Origin: Paenibacillus sp. FSL R5-0623 | GTDB lineage: Bacteria > Bacillota > Bacilli > Paenibacillales > Paenibacillaceae | Direction: 5' to 3' | DNA length: 64,000 nucleotides | Assembly: GCF_037974265.1 (NCBI RefSeq) | Contig: NZ_CP150233.1 | Location: 2,790,001 to 2,854,000 of the forward strand | Part shown: positions 1 through 10,570 of the stretch, one piece after another | How positions within the stretch are numbered: position 1 is the stretch's first letter | How the letters are laid out: every line of letters starts with the position of its first letter | Program-made: the position numbers and the translations under genes | The notes under the pieces: model-generated | Told to the model about the DNA's origin: nothing | The model's database searches: none | Seen by the model: only the letters and a program-made list of their open reading frames with translations

Positions 1-2
1 GG

Positions 3-2891
3 ATTGGCTCGGTAAAAACCAATATTGGCCACTTGGAGAGTGCTGCGGGCATGGCTGGTATTGTGAAAGTGATCATGATGATGAAACATGGTAAAATACC
101 TGCCAACCTTCATTTTAACGATCCTAATCCGATCATAGATTTTAAGAATACTCCTTTTGAAGTGGCAGGGGCTCTAACTGATTGGAACAGTGCTGGCGAA
201 GGTTTACCTTTAAGAGCGGGCATAAGCTCTTTCGGTTTTGGTGGAGTCAACGCCCATCTGGTGATTGAACAGTGGTGCACTGCACCCTCGAACAAACAGA
301 AGGATGCCGTCGCCGCCCGTTCTCAGCTGTTCACGCTATCAGGCAAATCAAAATTGCATTTGGAAAAACAGCTTGAATCGTGGAGAGCATTCTCGCTAAC
401 ATCCGAGTTTGAAGAGTGTACGCTGCGTGATATTAGTGGAACATTGTCCACGGGAAGAGTGGCTTTTCCTTATCGTTATGCTGTGATGGTAGACAATTTA
501 CAGCAGTTGAAGGAAGAGTTGCATTCGGAATCAAGTCGTCCTTTCATGCCCAAGCAGCAAAAGTGGGCAATAAGAGTGGGGCACTTTTCCTATATAAACT
601 ATGAGCAATTTAGCAAGTTAACCCGTGATTTACCGCATGTGGAGGACATCATCCAATCCTTACTGAATCAAATTGCCGATAGTGATCGTCCACTTGCCGA
701 TGACTATCGGCAGATGTTCTACAATGAACCATGGGAGCAAGAGACAATTCCGTGCTGTCAGTTCATTGCTGGATATGCCGTACTTCGATGTTTACTTGAT
801 GCGGGCTTAAAAGTGGAATGGATGACAGGGGAGCATACAGGGATGTGGGCTGTTCTTGCCGTAAACCAAATGATCGCTCCCGAAGAAATTCTTTTGAGGC
901 TTTCAGGAAAAAATGAAGCAGATTTCATTAAACTACATCGTCCGTGTCTGCCTTACTATGATCCAACATTGCAAGATATTTTGTATCCGATTTCCTTTGG
1001 CGAGTCTTATCTCCGGCGTTTGTTGGGTAGCTCGCAAATTGAAAGTGTGGACTCTGGGAATAGCGGGCATGATCGATTCGAATATCCAATGGTAAGTGAT
1101 CACGAACGGGTTAAATATTATCTGACTAAGGGTCAATCACTCATCGCTCATCAGTTCACCTTCAGAAAGTATGTAGATGAATGGTCGAATCTTCTAGGTA
1201 AAGTAAGTGGGGACGATTGGAATTTGGAGGAGTTGCTTGGAAAGCCTGTTGATGTCTTGATGTTTACGGAGCTTTCCACTCAGCAGTTGTTCATTATAGT
1301 TACGGTTGTGGCTTATTCGCTAAGGAAGTTGAACCGCAAATGGAATTTGACGATAATGGCTGAGCCCGATCCACGATTCGAAGAAATGTTGGATCTGATG
1401 AACGATCACATCTTACTTCCTGAAATGGTCGCCCGGCTTGTTTTGGATTCCAATGTGGACTATAAGGTTGTTGCCGAATCCATGAACCTGAAACAGCGAG
1501 AAAGGGATATGGAGCCCAATGACAACCGATTATGTGCTCGAATTGATAACGTGCCCGAAATTGTAAATGTTGAGCAATGGCTGCATCAAACACAAGAAAG
1601 CCAAGTTGATCTGGAGAAGATTTCGTCAGACATCAAGATCATTGACATCGGAGTAGTTCAATCGGCCGCACCTGATACGCTGAAACTTGCTTTAAAAGAG
1701 GATGAAGCGGGATATGACTTCTGGAATATCCTCGGTCAGTTATGGCTCCATGGCGTGAATGTGAGGTGGGACCTATGGTTCCCTTCAGGAACATTTAACA
1801 AGCTTGCCCTGCCTACTCAGCGTTTCGAGTCTGTAATACATCGATTACATGACCATAATGATACGGTAGCTCATGTAGCTAATCAATCGGTTAGCGATGT
1901 ATATATGCTTACAAGTGTATATGAGAACAGCTTGGATAGGGCGTTGCACCCGATGATCGGCCGAAATACCTCAACCTTGGATGAATTCAAGTATCAAACG
2001 TTGTTTACAGGCAAAGAATTTTTTCTGAATGATCACCGCGTAGACGGTAAACGAACATTACCAGGTGTTGCTTATTTGGAGATGGCATTAGCCGCTGTGC
2101 AGAATGCAGGCATCCAGGAGGTCATCGGTTTTGGTGATGTGGTGTGGTCAAGACCCCTGATAGTCATGGAGCAACCTGTTGAAGTAAACATTTCGTTGTC
2201 TAAAACCCATGAAAAAATTCAGTTCCACGTATGGACCGGCGACGATGTGAACTCTAGAAAAGTTTATGGGCAAGGGACGTTGTATGGAATAAAGACAGAT
2301 GGCAACAAACAGGACACACGACAAGGCAATCCATATAGGGTTAAACGGGATATCGATGCGATTAGAGGAAGATGTGTTGACCCTATTTCAGGAGTATATC
2401 GCAAACTTGAAAAGAGTCATCTGGTCTACGGTCCTTCCTTCCAATCCATTATGGACTGCTGTATGGGCGAGAACGAAGCTATTGCCAGGTTTGCCCTTCC
2501 AATCCCTTGTTATGAACAGTTACACGCGTATACGCTTCATCCTGTAGTGATGGACAGCGCACTGCAGACAGCGATGTTACTTGCCCAAAAGGTGAGCTCT
2601 GCTCCTTGTATGCCCTATTCCATAGGTGCGGTCAAATGGTGGAAGCGGCTTCCAGACAAGGGAAGTGTATATGTCAGGCAGCAGGGTATGCAAGGGGAAA
2701 AAGCATTCAAGTTTGATATTGTACTGCTTGATGAGCAGGAACTAATATGCATGGAAATGAGCGACTTTACAGTAAGACAGGTTCAGGACAAAAAGAGTCA
2801 TGCGAAGGACCCATTGAAAACACTTTTGCGAAAATTGGAAGCCGGAGAGGTTGAACCTATTGATGTCTTAACTTATATGGAGGAACGATGA
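3..2891 (+). CDS. Trans-AT PKS, 5'-partial (CDS1): KS end - AT-like segment - DH - docking tail
   Basis: The frame is open from the first bases of the window, so the start lies upstream. It begins in the last third of a KS (GSVKTNIGH, positions 6-32; GFGGVNAH near 235-258). About 550 residues follow before the DH, roughly twice a normal post-KS linker. This segment holds an AT-like stretch (about 750-910) in which GEHTG (828-842) replaces the AT nucleophile motif GHSxG. The DH (about 1947-2795) has an intact HxxxGxxxxP (His at 2034) and an intact DxxxQ (Asp at 2553), so it should dehydrate. The last 30 or so residues form a helix-turn-helix with a central Gly-Glu, like the C-terminal half of a four-helix-bundle docking pair. 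The stop overlaps the next start (ATGA), so the genes are translationally coupled. It supplies the KS and DH of module A; the KR and ACP are on CDS2. Confidence 0.93.
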   Translation: MGSVKTNIGHLESAAGMAGIVKVIMMMKHGKIPANLHFNDPNPIIDFKNTPFEVAGALTDWNSAGEGLPLRAGISSFGFGGVNAHLVIEQWCTAPSNKQKDAVAARSQLFTLSGKSKLHLEKQLESWRAFSLTSEFEECTLRDISGTLSTGRVAFPYRYAVMVDNLQQLKEELHSESSRPFMPKQQKWAIRVGHFSYINYEQFSKLTRDLPHVEDIIQSLLNQIADSDRPLADDYRQMFYNEPWEQETIPCCQFIAGYAVLRCLLDAGLKVEWMTGEHTGMWAVLAVNQMIAPEEILLRLSGKNEADFIKLHRPCLPYYDPTLQDILYPISFGESYLRRLLGSSQIESVDSGNSGHDRFEYPMVSDHERVKYYLTKGQSLIAHQFTFRKYVDEWSNLLGKVSGDDWNLEELLGKPVDVLMFTELSTQQLFIIVTVVAYSLRKLNRKWNLTIMAEPDPRFEEMLDLMNDHILLPEMVARLVLDSNVDYKVVAESMNLKQRERDMEPNDNRLCARIDNVPEIVNVEQWLHQTQESQVDLEKISSDIKIIDIGVVQSAAPDTLKLALKEDEAGYDFWNILGQLWLHGVNVRWDLWFPSGTFNKLALPTQRFESVIHRLHDHNDTVAHVANQSVSDVYMLTSVYENSLDRALHPMIGRNTSTLDEFKYQTLFTGKEFFLNDHRVDGKRTLPGVAYLEMALAAVQNAGIQEVIGFGDVVWSRPLIVMEQPVEVNISLSKTHEKIQFHVWTGDDVNSRKVYGQGTLYGIKTDGNKQDTRQGNPYRVKRDIDAIRGRCVDPISGVYRKLEKSHLVYGPSFQSIMDCCMGENEAIARFALPIPCYEQLHAYTLHPVVMDSALQTAMLLAQKVSSAPCMPYSIGAVKWWKRLPDKGSVYVRQQGMQGEKAFKFDIVLLDEQELICMEMSDFTVRQVQDKKSHAKDPLKTLLRKLEAGEVEPIDVLTYMEER
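750..910 (+). pseudogene. Degenerate AT-like segment between KS and DH in CDS1
   Basis: About 50 residues read like the region around an acyltransferase nucleophile: a GYAVLRCLL helix, a VEW strand, then GEHTG followed by a helix ending in ILLRLSG. GHSxG is replaced by GEHTG, so the nucleophilic Ser is His (codon 834-836). It is in frame and expressed as part of CDS1, so it is a domain remnant or repurposed fold rather than a separate broken gene. Confidence 0.5.
2878..2890 (+). promoter_or_regulatory. RBS and coupled start of CDS2
   Basis: TGGAGGAA at 2878-2885 lies 2 bases before the ATG at 2888, with the strong AGG core about 5 bases upstream of it. The ATG shares four bases with the CDS1 stop (ATGA), which points to translational coupling and fixes this start. 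Confidence 0.75.
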
Positions 2892-5800
2892 GAAAAGATC
2901 AGATGTTATCACTGGATCAGATTCTTGAAATGGTGAAGGGACGACGTCTCTCATCAGAGACAGCCTACCAGCTTATACAGGAAATAGAGCGGCATGATAC
3001 TTCGGCTTCCAATAAGAATAACCTGCATCAGAGTACGTACCTGTATCCATCCTGGGAAATTCAAGACCTTCAACGTACCGTTTTCAAAAGTGAAAGGCTT
3101 CTGTTATTTGTTTCTGGTGAAGAACACATGCAGCAATGGAACCAGAGCACTTCCGTAATTCGTGTGTTACAGGGAAATCAATTCATTGAGCAGGATGTTA
3201 ATACATTTATAGTCCGCCCGGGACAGGAAGAGGATGTTGACCGTTTGTTCAACAGGCTGTCCGAATTACAGTGGATTCCTGATACTGTCGTTCATGGATG
3301 GAGTGGTACGGTACTTCCTGAAAATGAAGGGACCCTATTGAACAAGTGGCTCGCCCAGGGTGTGTACACCTTATTTTATACATGCCGATGGCTGGCGAAA
3401 TGTGCTGACAAAAAGAAAGTACATCTTTTATATGCTTATTCCAGCGATCGTAAAGAAGAACCGGCAAATGAAGCTGTAAGCAGTTTCATGCGCAGTGTGA
3501 AATGGGAACACCCGCAATGGACATGCCGTACATTGGACATGGGAAATGAACCAGTCGATATGTTTCACCTCATCCAACAGGAGATGGAAGCTCGGGACCA
3601 GGCGGTAGAGGTTCGTTATCGGGGCAATCGACGTTATGTGAAGAGATTGCTATCGCTGCCGAAAACAGAATATTCACAAGTAGAGTGGAATAAACAAGGC
3701 GTTTATTTGATTACAGGTGGGATGGGTGGTATCGGCCTCCAATTTGCCTCCTTTCTTGCCCAATCCGCTCGAGTCATTGTTTTGTCTGGACGTTCCATTC
3801 TGAGTAGGGATCAGGAACAACAATTGTGTGATCTAGGGAAGTTTGGAGCTGAAATAGTGTATATTGCGGCGGATGTATCGCAACGTGAGTCTGCTTTTAA
3901 TCTCATCCGTGAGTGCAAAACCAGATTTGGGGGCATTCATGGTCTGATTCATTGCGCTGGCGTATTAAGAGACTCAATGCTTCAATCCAAAAATAAAGTG
4001 GACATGGATGCTGTTATCGCTCCTAAAGTATACGGAACGGTTTGGCTGGACGAAGCTTCTTGTCATGAACAGTTGGACTTTTTCATCGTTTGCTCTTCCG
4101 TCATGTCCATTCTGGGCAACGCTGGACAATGTGATTATGCCTTTGCCAATGGCTTTATGGACAGTTTTTGCCGTCAGCGGAATCGGTTGAACAAAGAGGG
4201 GATGCGTTCGGGTCAAACGCTCTCTCTGAATTGGCCTCTGTGGTTGGAAGGAGGGATGGGAGTAGATTCAACCCATCGTCTTTTTTTGGAAAATACGCTC
4301 GGGGTTTCATCGATATCCAGCGAACATGCTATACAGGCTTTTGAGGATGCTTTTCATTGTAAGGAAAGTCAGATAGTGATTGTTGGCGGGGATGCAACCA
4401 AATTTCAGAAGGTACACGAGAAAACGTCGTTTGCGGATGTGGACTCGGTTCCAAAAGAAATGTTGTTAGAGAACAGCATAAATGAGGAGGTTTTACTAAA
4501 AAGGGCTTCAGAAATCATGTTGTCCATATCCTCACAGATTCTCAGTGTTGATATACATGAAATGGATCTGGATGCGGATAAAAGCGACTATGGGTTTGAT
4601 TCCATTTCGACGACTGACTTTGTCAATCGACTCAACGCAACGTACAACATTGATCTAACGCCCCCTGTTGTGTTTGAATATGCGACTTTAGGGGCCTTTG
4701 CAACCTACCTAATCGGAGCTTATGGCGAAGACATCGCCCGATATCATGGAATGAGTGGCGGGCACGTTGAACTCGAAATGCAGACTCCGCATATGGTCGG
4801 TGATGATGAAACACATGAGATTGCAAGTGAGCCTATCGAACTCCATAGGAGGAATAAAGAACCCATTGCAATTATTGGAATAGGCGCTCACATGCCTCAA
4901 TCCGAGAGTATGGATGAACTATGGGAGAACTTGGTTTCCGGGAAAACATTCATTTCCGAAATCCCTCCTGAACGCTGGGATTGGCATCAATATTATGGGG
5001 ACCCAATAAAAGAAGTCAACAAAACCAACATCAAATGGGGCGGATTTATGAAAGCCATTGATCAATTTGATGCTTCGTTTTTTGGGATTTCGCCTCATGA
5101 AGCTGGGTTGATGGACCCGAGACAGCGCATTTATTTGCAAACTGTATGGGAAGCCATTGAAGATGCCGGTTACAGGCCATCGGAGTTGTCCGGGAGTAAA
5201 ACAGGTATGTTTGTCGGGGTGGTTAGTTCAGATTATTATGACCTGATGCACCAATCAGGCATTCCAACTGAAGCACATACAGCTTTGGGCATATTTCATT
5301 CCATTCTGGCTAACCGAATTTCATATCTTCTAAATCTGCATGGACCTAGTGAACCCGTGGATACAGCCTGTTCCGGTTCATTGGTCGCCATTCATCGGGC
5401 AGTGGAATCGATACACAACGGAGAATGTGAACTGGCAGTTGCCGGAGGCATCAGTGTTATCGCAAGTCCACAGCTGATGATTGCCTTTAATCAGGCAGGC
5501 ATGCTCAGTGTGGATGGTCGCTGTAAAACCTTTGATCAAGGTGCTGATGGGTACGTTCGTGGCGAAGGTAGTGGGGCATTGCTGCTCAAACCGTTGTCCA
5601 AAGCGGAAGCGGATGGAGACCATATCTATGGAGTAATTCAGGCAACGGCTATAAATCATGGGGGACATGCCAACACTTTGACATCTCCAAATCCTAATGC
5701 ACAGGCAGAACTTATTGTTGAAGCGTGGTCCAGATCCGGAATTGATCCGAGGACAGTAGATTATATTGAAGCACATGGTACGGGGACCCCATTGGGTGAT

Positions 5801-8800
5801 CCGATCGAGATAAATGCGCTTAAAAAGGCTTTCTCTCAGATGGTTCAAGACTGGGATGAGTTGCATGGCAAGCCGAGCGGTTCTGCCTCGGAGTCCTCCG
5901 TTCCGCACTGTGCAGTCGGAACGATAAAAACCTATATTGGACACTTGGAGGCAGCAGCAGGAGTGGCGGGAGTCCTCAACGTGGTACTCAGTATGAAGCA
6001 TAACCGATTGTTGCCGAATTTGGAGCTAAATGAAGTTAACCCTTACATCCAGTTGGAGAACAGTCCGTTTTATATCGTAAAGGAAGGGCAGACCTGGAAT
6101 CGTAAACATGATGCTGTCCCAAGAAGTGCAGGCGTAAGTTCATTTGGCTTTGGAGGTGTCAATGCTCATATTGTCATCAGCGAATACGTGACTAAGCATG
6201 ACAGTTCCCTGATTATATTCAATCGCCCCCAGTTACTCATCGTTTCTGCAAAGAACAGAGATCGATTGAAAGCATATGCGAGGCGAATCGTTGAATTTCT
6301 GAGTCAAACGGATGGGATTACCCTGGCTGATGTTGCATTTACAATGCAAACGGGCAGGGAAGAGATGGAGGAAAGACTTGCATTGGTGAGTTCAAGCATC
6401 GATGACACCGTGGAAATGCTTAATCGGTTTATTGCAGATGAGACAGAAAATCTATCTCCATGTTGGCAAGGGAGCGTAACCAAGCGCAAGCCCTCACAAG
6501 ATGAACAGGCTATAGCTTACCATCAGCCTTCCACAGATCAGGATTTCATGGTTGAAGCAGAGCTCCATAAACTTGCTCAGCTCTGGGTAACTGGCAACCG
6601 GATTGATTGGTCTTCAATGGATAAAAGAGAACGGAAACGGAAAATTTCCATCCCGACTTATCCGTTTGCAGAGACACGGCACTGGCTTCCTAATCCAGTC
6701 AAACGGATAGAAAGCCAAGAGATTCATCGGTCGGGAATGGACAACAGATTCATGATGAAGCTGGAAAATAGATCAGATTTTCGCGCATACAGCTACGAAT
6801 TTGCATTTACTGGTCAAGAATCCTTTTTTCAGGATCACGAAATAAACGGATATAACGTATTGCCTGCCTCAGCTCATATTGAATTGATCAGAGCCGCTGT
6901 CATGATGGCTGCTCAACCTGGAGAGGGCGAACAAATCAGCCTTAAAAAGCTCGTATGGCTCAAACCTGTTGTCGCCAAAAAAGGCATGGGAAGACTTCAA
7001 ATACATCTTAAACCATCTTCGAATGGATTTATTGAGGTCACCGTTCATTCTCCAACTAGTTCTCAGGGGGATGAGACAAACACCGTGGTTTTTAGCCAAG
7101 GGACTGCTGTGATAACCAAGCGTGAAGTACGCAAAACATACGAAATGGAGACTATCCTAAGCAACTGTAGTCTGGGAAATTTTACATCAGAGCAATGTTA
7201 TTCCTTTTTTTCAGCCAGGGGTATGCAGTATGGTCCAGACTTCCAGGGTCTGAAATCTGTAGCGGTGGGTCATGATCAAGCTCTGGCCAGAATTGCCTTG
7301 CCTTCGGGTATTATGGATGGATATCAGGACGGCACCATTCATCCAGGACTTCTGGATAACGCTTTTCAGGCTGCAATCGGGATCTGGCTAAGTACTTCGG
7401 GAAGTATTCAGGGCGAGCAGCAAGATACGCCTTTGTTGCCCTTCTCTATACAACAAATTCAAATCATTGGCTCCTGTGAAGCTGAGATGTGGGCTCATGT
7501 CCGAGTCCATCAGGAGAGTGGCAGCGCTGCTGTGCACGCGGATACCGAATATGACATAGATTTGTTTAGTGTGAAGGGTGATGTACGGGTATCCGTTAGG
7601 GCAATGCGTTTTAGAAGACCTGAGTCGAAAGTTCCAGATCTTGAAGAAACTAAAGGTGTGGAGACTTACGAGTTACAAATGTTGGCCCCTGTATGGAAAG
7701 AGCAGACAATCGGCTTGTATGAACATGAACGTGTACTCAACGATCTCCCGGGAGAAATATGCTTGGTAGGTACGAAGAGCTCGTACTTGACCCAGCTGCT
7801 CAAATACCTGCCACATGCCGAGATGATCGTTTTGAATCCACAGGATTCGATCATGCGGATCTCTGAACAACTAAACCTAATCATGAACCTTCGTCATATG
7901 GTGTGGATATCTCCGATAACCGCTGGAAGCTCGCCTGATGTCAAGGGAATGGTTGAGGCTCAGGAAGATGGCGTGTTTCTTCTTTACAGACTGATTAAGG
8001 CACTTCTTCAGAATGGATATGGGAATCGGAGCATGGAATGGACTGTAATCACGATGCGGGCAAACGCCATTCATACACTTGATTCGGTTGATCCCACTCA
8101 TGCCGGGATACATGGTCTTATAGGAGTACTGTGCAAAGAACGACCCGGATGGAAGGTTAGACAGGTGGATTTGGATCAGTTGAATGATAAGAATATGTAC
8201 GAATTGTTTTCGGTTTCTGCTGATTCCTATGGATTCCCATATGTAAACCGACAAGGCGAATGGTTTCGTCAACAACTTGTGCCCGTTACATATTCTCCTG
8301 TGAGTTCCGAACAGTCTCATTCCTATCGCCATGGGGGTGTATACGTTGTTATTGGAGGAGCAGGCGGAATCGGAGAGGCATGGAGTGAATATATGATCCG
8401 GCATTACAAAGCCCAGATCATCTGGCTGGGAAGAAGGGAGCTGGATGCTGATATTCAAGCGAAATTGCAAAGGCTGGGCGAGCTTGGCCCCGCGCCCTGT
8501 TACATGGCTGTTAATGCAACGGATTCAGAAGCAATGCGTCAGGCATGTATAAATATTAGGCGGAATCATCAAGCCATTAATGGTTTTATTCATTCTGCCA
8601 TCGTGTTGGAGGATCGCAGTCTGGAATATATGGACGAAGCTTCTTTTCGGAAAGCTTATTCCACTAAGGTAGACATCAGCATCAATATAGCCAAAGCGTG
8701 TATCGGAGAGTCGCCTGACTTTGTACTCTTTTTTTCGTCCATGAATTCCTTTTTGAATTCGGCCGGACAGGCGAATTACGTAGCCGGCTGTACGTTCAAA

Positions 8801-9097
8801 GATGTATTTGCCCAATTTTTGAGACAGTGCTGTGATTTTCCTATCAAAGTGATGAACTGGGGATATTGGGGAAGTGTGGGTTCGGTACGTTCTGAATATT
8901 ATAAGACACGCATGGCGAAAGCAGGACAAGGTTCAATCGAAGCTCCTGAAGCGATGGAGGCTCTAGATGTACTGATGAATGGTGTGCTGGATCAGATTGC
9001 ATTGATAAAGAAACAGTCTTTGGTAGATATACAGATCTTAGATGAAGAAGAATCCATTATGGTCTATCAGGGGGCTGTACCGTCTCAGGTTATATAA
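2888..9097 (+). CDS. Trans-AT PKS (CDS2): docking - KR - ACP - KS - DH - KR
   Basis: A 2,069-residue protein. Residues 1-45 form a short helical docking region that looks cognate to the CDS1 tail. The first KR (NADPH motif near residue 271, Ser-Tyr-Asn site intact, an Asp of the LxD type) and an ACP (GFDS, Ser 572) complete module A. The KS of module B runs from about 658 to 1100, with Cys 828 in DTACSGS plus HGTGT and the Gly-His motif. The DH has His 1317 in HxxxGxxxxP, and Asp 1490 and Gln 1494. The second KR (about 1600-2050, nucleotide motif near 1817) has GGAGGIG preceded by Val-Ile instead of the usual Ile-Thr, and Cys instead of Asn after the catalytic Tyr. The protein ends directly after this KR without a recognisable docking tail; the MT and ACP of module B are on CDS3. 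Confidence 0.95.
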   Translation: MRKDQMLSLDQILEMVKGRRLSSETAYQLIQEIERHDTSASNKNNLHQSTYLYPSWEIQDLQRTVFKSERLLLFVSGEEHMQQWNQSTSVIRVLQGNQFIEQDVNTFIVRPGQEEDVDRLFNRLSELQWIPDTVVHGWSGTVLPENEGTLLNKWLAQGVYTLFYTCRWLAKCADKKKVHLLYAYSSDRKEEPANEAVSSFMRSVKWEHPQWTCRTLDMGNEPVDMFHLIQQEMEARDQAVEVRYRGNRRYVKRLLSLPKTEYSQVEWNKQGVYLITGGMGGIGLQFASFLAQSARVIVLSGRSILSRDQEQQLCDLGKFGAEIVYIAADVSQRESAFNLIRECKTRFGGIHGLIHCAGVLRDSMLQSKNKVDMDAVIAPKVYGTVWLDEASCHEQLDFFIVCSSVMSILGNAGQCDYAFANGFMDSFCRQRNRLNKEGMRSGQTLSLNWPLWLEGGMGVDSTHRLFLENTLGVSSISSEHAIQAFEDAFHCKESQIVIVGGDATKFQKVHEKTSFADVDSVPKEMLLENSINEEVLLKRASEIMLSISSQILSVDIHEMDLDADKSDYGFDSISTTDFVNRLNATYNIDLTPPVVFEYATLGAFATYLIGAYGEDIARYHGMSGGHVELEMQTPHMVGDDETHEIASEPIELHRRNKEPIAIIGIGAHMPQSESMDELWENLVSGKTFISEIPPERWDWHQYYGDPIKEVNKTNIKWGGFMKAIDQFDASFFGISPHEAGLMDPRQRIYLQTVWEAIEDAGYRPSELSGSKTGMFVGVVSSDYYDLMHQSGIPTEAHTALGIFHSILANRISYLLNLHGPSEPVDTACSGSLVAIHRAVESIHNGECELAVAGGISVIASPQLMIAFNQAGMLSVDGRCKTFDQGADGYVRGEGSGALLLKPLSKAEADGDHIYGVIQATAINHGGHANTLTSPNPNAQAELIVEAWSRSGIDPRTVDYIEAHGTGTPLGDPIEINALKKAFSQMVQDWDELHGKPSGSASESSVPHCAVGTIKTYIGHLEAAAGVAGVLNVVLSMKHNRLLPNLELNEVNPYIQLENSPFYIVKEGQTWNRKHDAVPRSAGVSSFGFGGVNAHIVISEYVTKHDSSLIIFNRPQLLIVSAKNRDRLKAYARRIVEFLSQTDGITLADVAFTMQTGREEMEERLALVSSSIDDTVEMLNRFIADETENLSPCWQGSVTKRKPSQDEQAIAYHQPSTDQDFMVEAELHKLAQLWVTGNRIDWSSMDKRERKRKISIPTYPFAETRHWLPNPVKRIESQEIHRSGMDNRFMMKLENRSDFRAYSYEFAFTGQESFFQDHEINGYNVLPASAHIELIRAAVMMAAQPGEGEQISLKKLVWLKPVVAKKGMGRLQIHLKPSSNGFIEVTVHSPTSSQGDETNTVVFSQGTAVITKREVRKTYEMETILSNCSLGNFTSEQCYSFFSARGMQYGPDFQGLKSVAVGHDQALARIALPSGIMDGYQDGTIHPGLLDNAFQAAIGIWLSTSGSIQGEQQDTPLLPFSIQQIQIIGSCEAEMWAHVRVHQESGSAAVHADTEYDIDLFSVKGDVRVSVRAMRFRRPESKVPDLEETKGVETYELQMLAPVWKEQTIGLYEHERVLNDLPGEICLVGTKSSYLTQLLKYLPHAEMIVLNPQDSIMRISEQLNLIMNLRHMVWISPITAGSSPDVKGMVEAQEDGVFLLYRLIKALLQNGYGNRSMEWTVITMRANAIHTLDSVDPTHAGIHGLIGVLCKERPGWKVRQVDLDQLNDKNMYELFSVSADSYGFPYVNRQGEWFRQQLVPVTYSPVSSEQSHSYRHGGVYVVIGGAGGIGEAWSEYMIRHYKAQIIWLGRRELDADIQAKLQRLGELGPAPCYMAVNATDSEAMRQACINIRRNHQAINGFIHSAIVLEDRSLEYMDEASFRKAYSTKVDISINIAKACIGESPDFVLFFSSMNSFLNSAGQANYVAGCTFKDVFAQFLRQCCDFPIKVMNWGYWGSVGSVRSEYYKTRMAKAGQGSIEAPEAMEALDVLMNGVLDQIALIKKQSLVDIQILDEEESIMVYQGAVPSQVI

Positions 9098-10570
9098 CAG
9101 GGGTCTGAAGAGCGGGGATTATCAGACGGTGGGGGGAACGTGTAATGACAGAACTGAAAGAGTTGTTGGGTCAATTATTATGGGGCAGACTGCATGCTGC
9201 AGGACTTTTGAACAATTTCCGGGGTGAAGATGCAGCTGTAGCAGAAATACCTGATTCATTGATCGAGCGTTACGAAAGATGGTGGCGGGAGAGTTTTCTT
9301 TATTTGCGAAAATACGGTTATTGCACCTCTACTGACGCTGTAAATCCCTTGATTCAGACCAACGATACGGACCTGGCTCATGCATGGAAGGAATGGGATA
9401 GGAAAAAATTGCTGTGGCTATCCGATCCAAATGTGTCTTCCTACATTCCACTGCTGGATGCCACGCTCCGAGCACTGCCGGACATTTTGACTGGTCAGAA
9501 GTCCGCAACCGACATTATTTTTCCGAATAGTTCCATGCAACTGGTGGAGAACATTTACATGAACAATCCTGCTGCCGATTATTTCAATGCCGTTTTGGCA
9601 GATCGGGTTGCAGCTATTATAAAACAGCAACTTGTGCGGGAGCCGAGTGCACATATTCGCATTGTGGAGATCGGAGCTGGAACGGGAGGCACGAGCCAGG
9701 CGGTTTTTAACCGTCTGAATGATTTTTACCCCCATATTCTGGAATACTGTTATACGGATCTTTCCCAGGCTTTTTTAAGTCATGCCCAAAAGGTATATGG
9801 CCCGCGTTATCCGTACCTTACATACGGAACGTTTGATTTGTCCAAACCGGTGTCCACCCAATCTTTGCAAGCGGGGACCTATGATATAGCGATAGCAACT
9901 AATGTCATGCATGCTGCTCCTAATATTCGCCTTGCCTTAAGGAATGTTAAGGCATTGCTCCGTTGTAAGGGTGTCTTTTTGATTAATGAAATTACCGAAA
10001 ATACCCTTATGAATCACCTTACGTTTGGGTTATTGGATGGGTGGTGGAGCTATGTGGACCCTGCTCTGCGTATTTCCGGAGGACCTTTGCTTGAACAGGA
10101 AACTTGGAAAAACGTATTGTTATCCGAGGGGTTCGGGGAAGTTCAGTTACTGGCTCACACTGACGAATTCAAGGGCCAGCAAGTGATAATGGGGACAAGC
10201 AATGGCGTGGTACGTCAGCAAACCTTGAAACATGAGCAAACGGTAAAACATCAGGTCCAAAGTCAAACGAGCCGCAATTCGCAGAATATGCAGGAAAAAC
10301 CGTCAGAAATCCGGTTACCTGAATTGGAGAGTTCACGTTCATCCGAAGAAAAACTGAAGTACATAAAGGAAGTGCTTGTTCGGACACTATGCGAATCTTT
10401 GAAAGTGGAGGCACAGCTTATCGACCATGAGGAGGCTTTTTCCGATTATGGGGTTGACTCCATAACGGGTGTTCGATTAATTCATTCGATTAATGAACGA
10501 TTGGGAACGGAGCTGTTCACCACTGATATTTTTGATTTTCCTTGTGTCAACCAGCTTGCACAGTATATTG
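4858..10570 (+). other. Module B: KS-DH-KR | C-MT-ACP
   Basis: Split between CDS2 and CDS3 at the KR/MT border. Predicted unit: alpha-methyl olefin. The KR belongs to the Val-Ile-Gly-Gly and Tyr-x-Ala-Gly-Cys type shared by all three MT modules here. Confidence 0.8.
9131..9147 (+). promoter_or_regulatory. RBS of CDS3
   Basis: GGGGGGAA at 9131-9138 sits 6 bases before the ATG at 9145. The 47-base gap after CDS2 (9098-9144) holds nothing else that I recognise: no terminator hairpin or promoter. Confidence 0.7.

Larger units (their letters stand above)
3..4760 (+). other. Module A: KS-(AT-like)-DH | KR-ACP
   Basis: The module is split between CDS1 and CDS2 after the DH, with docking-like helices on both sides (CDS1 tail, CDS2 residues 1-45). 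DH, KR and ACP all keep their key residues, so an alpha,beta-olefin is predicted. The N-terminal two thirds of the KS, including its Cys, are outside the window. Confidence 0.8.

Noticed and set aside
750..910. A functional integrated AT domain, which would make module A cis-AT
   Set aside because: The nucleophile motif is GEHTG without Ser, and the segment is shorter than a full AT.
5378..6001. Antisense open frame of 207 codons over the CDS2 KS
   Set aside because: It lies opposite conserved KS codons, has no RBS or recognisable domain, and follows from the codon pattern of the real gene.
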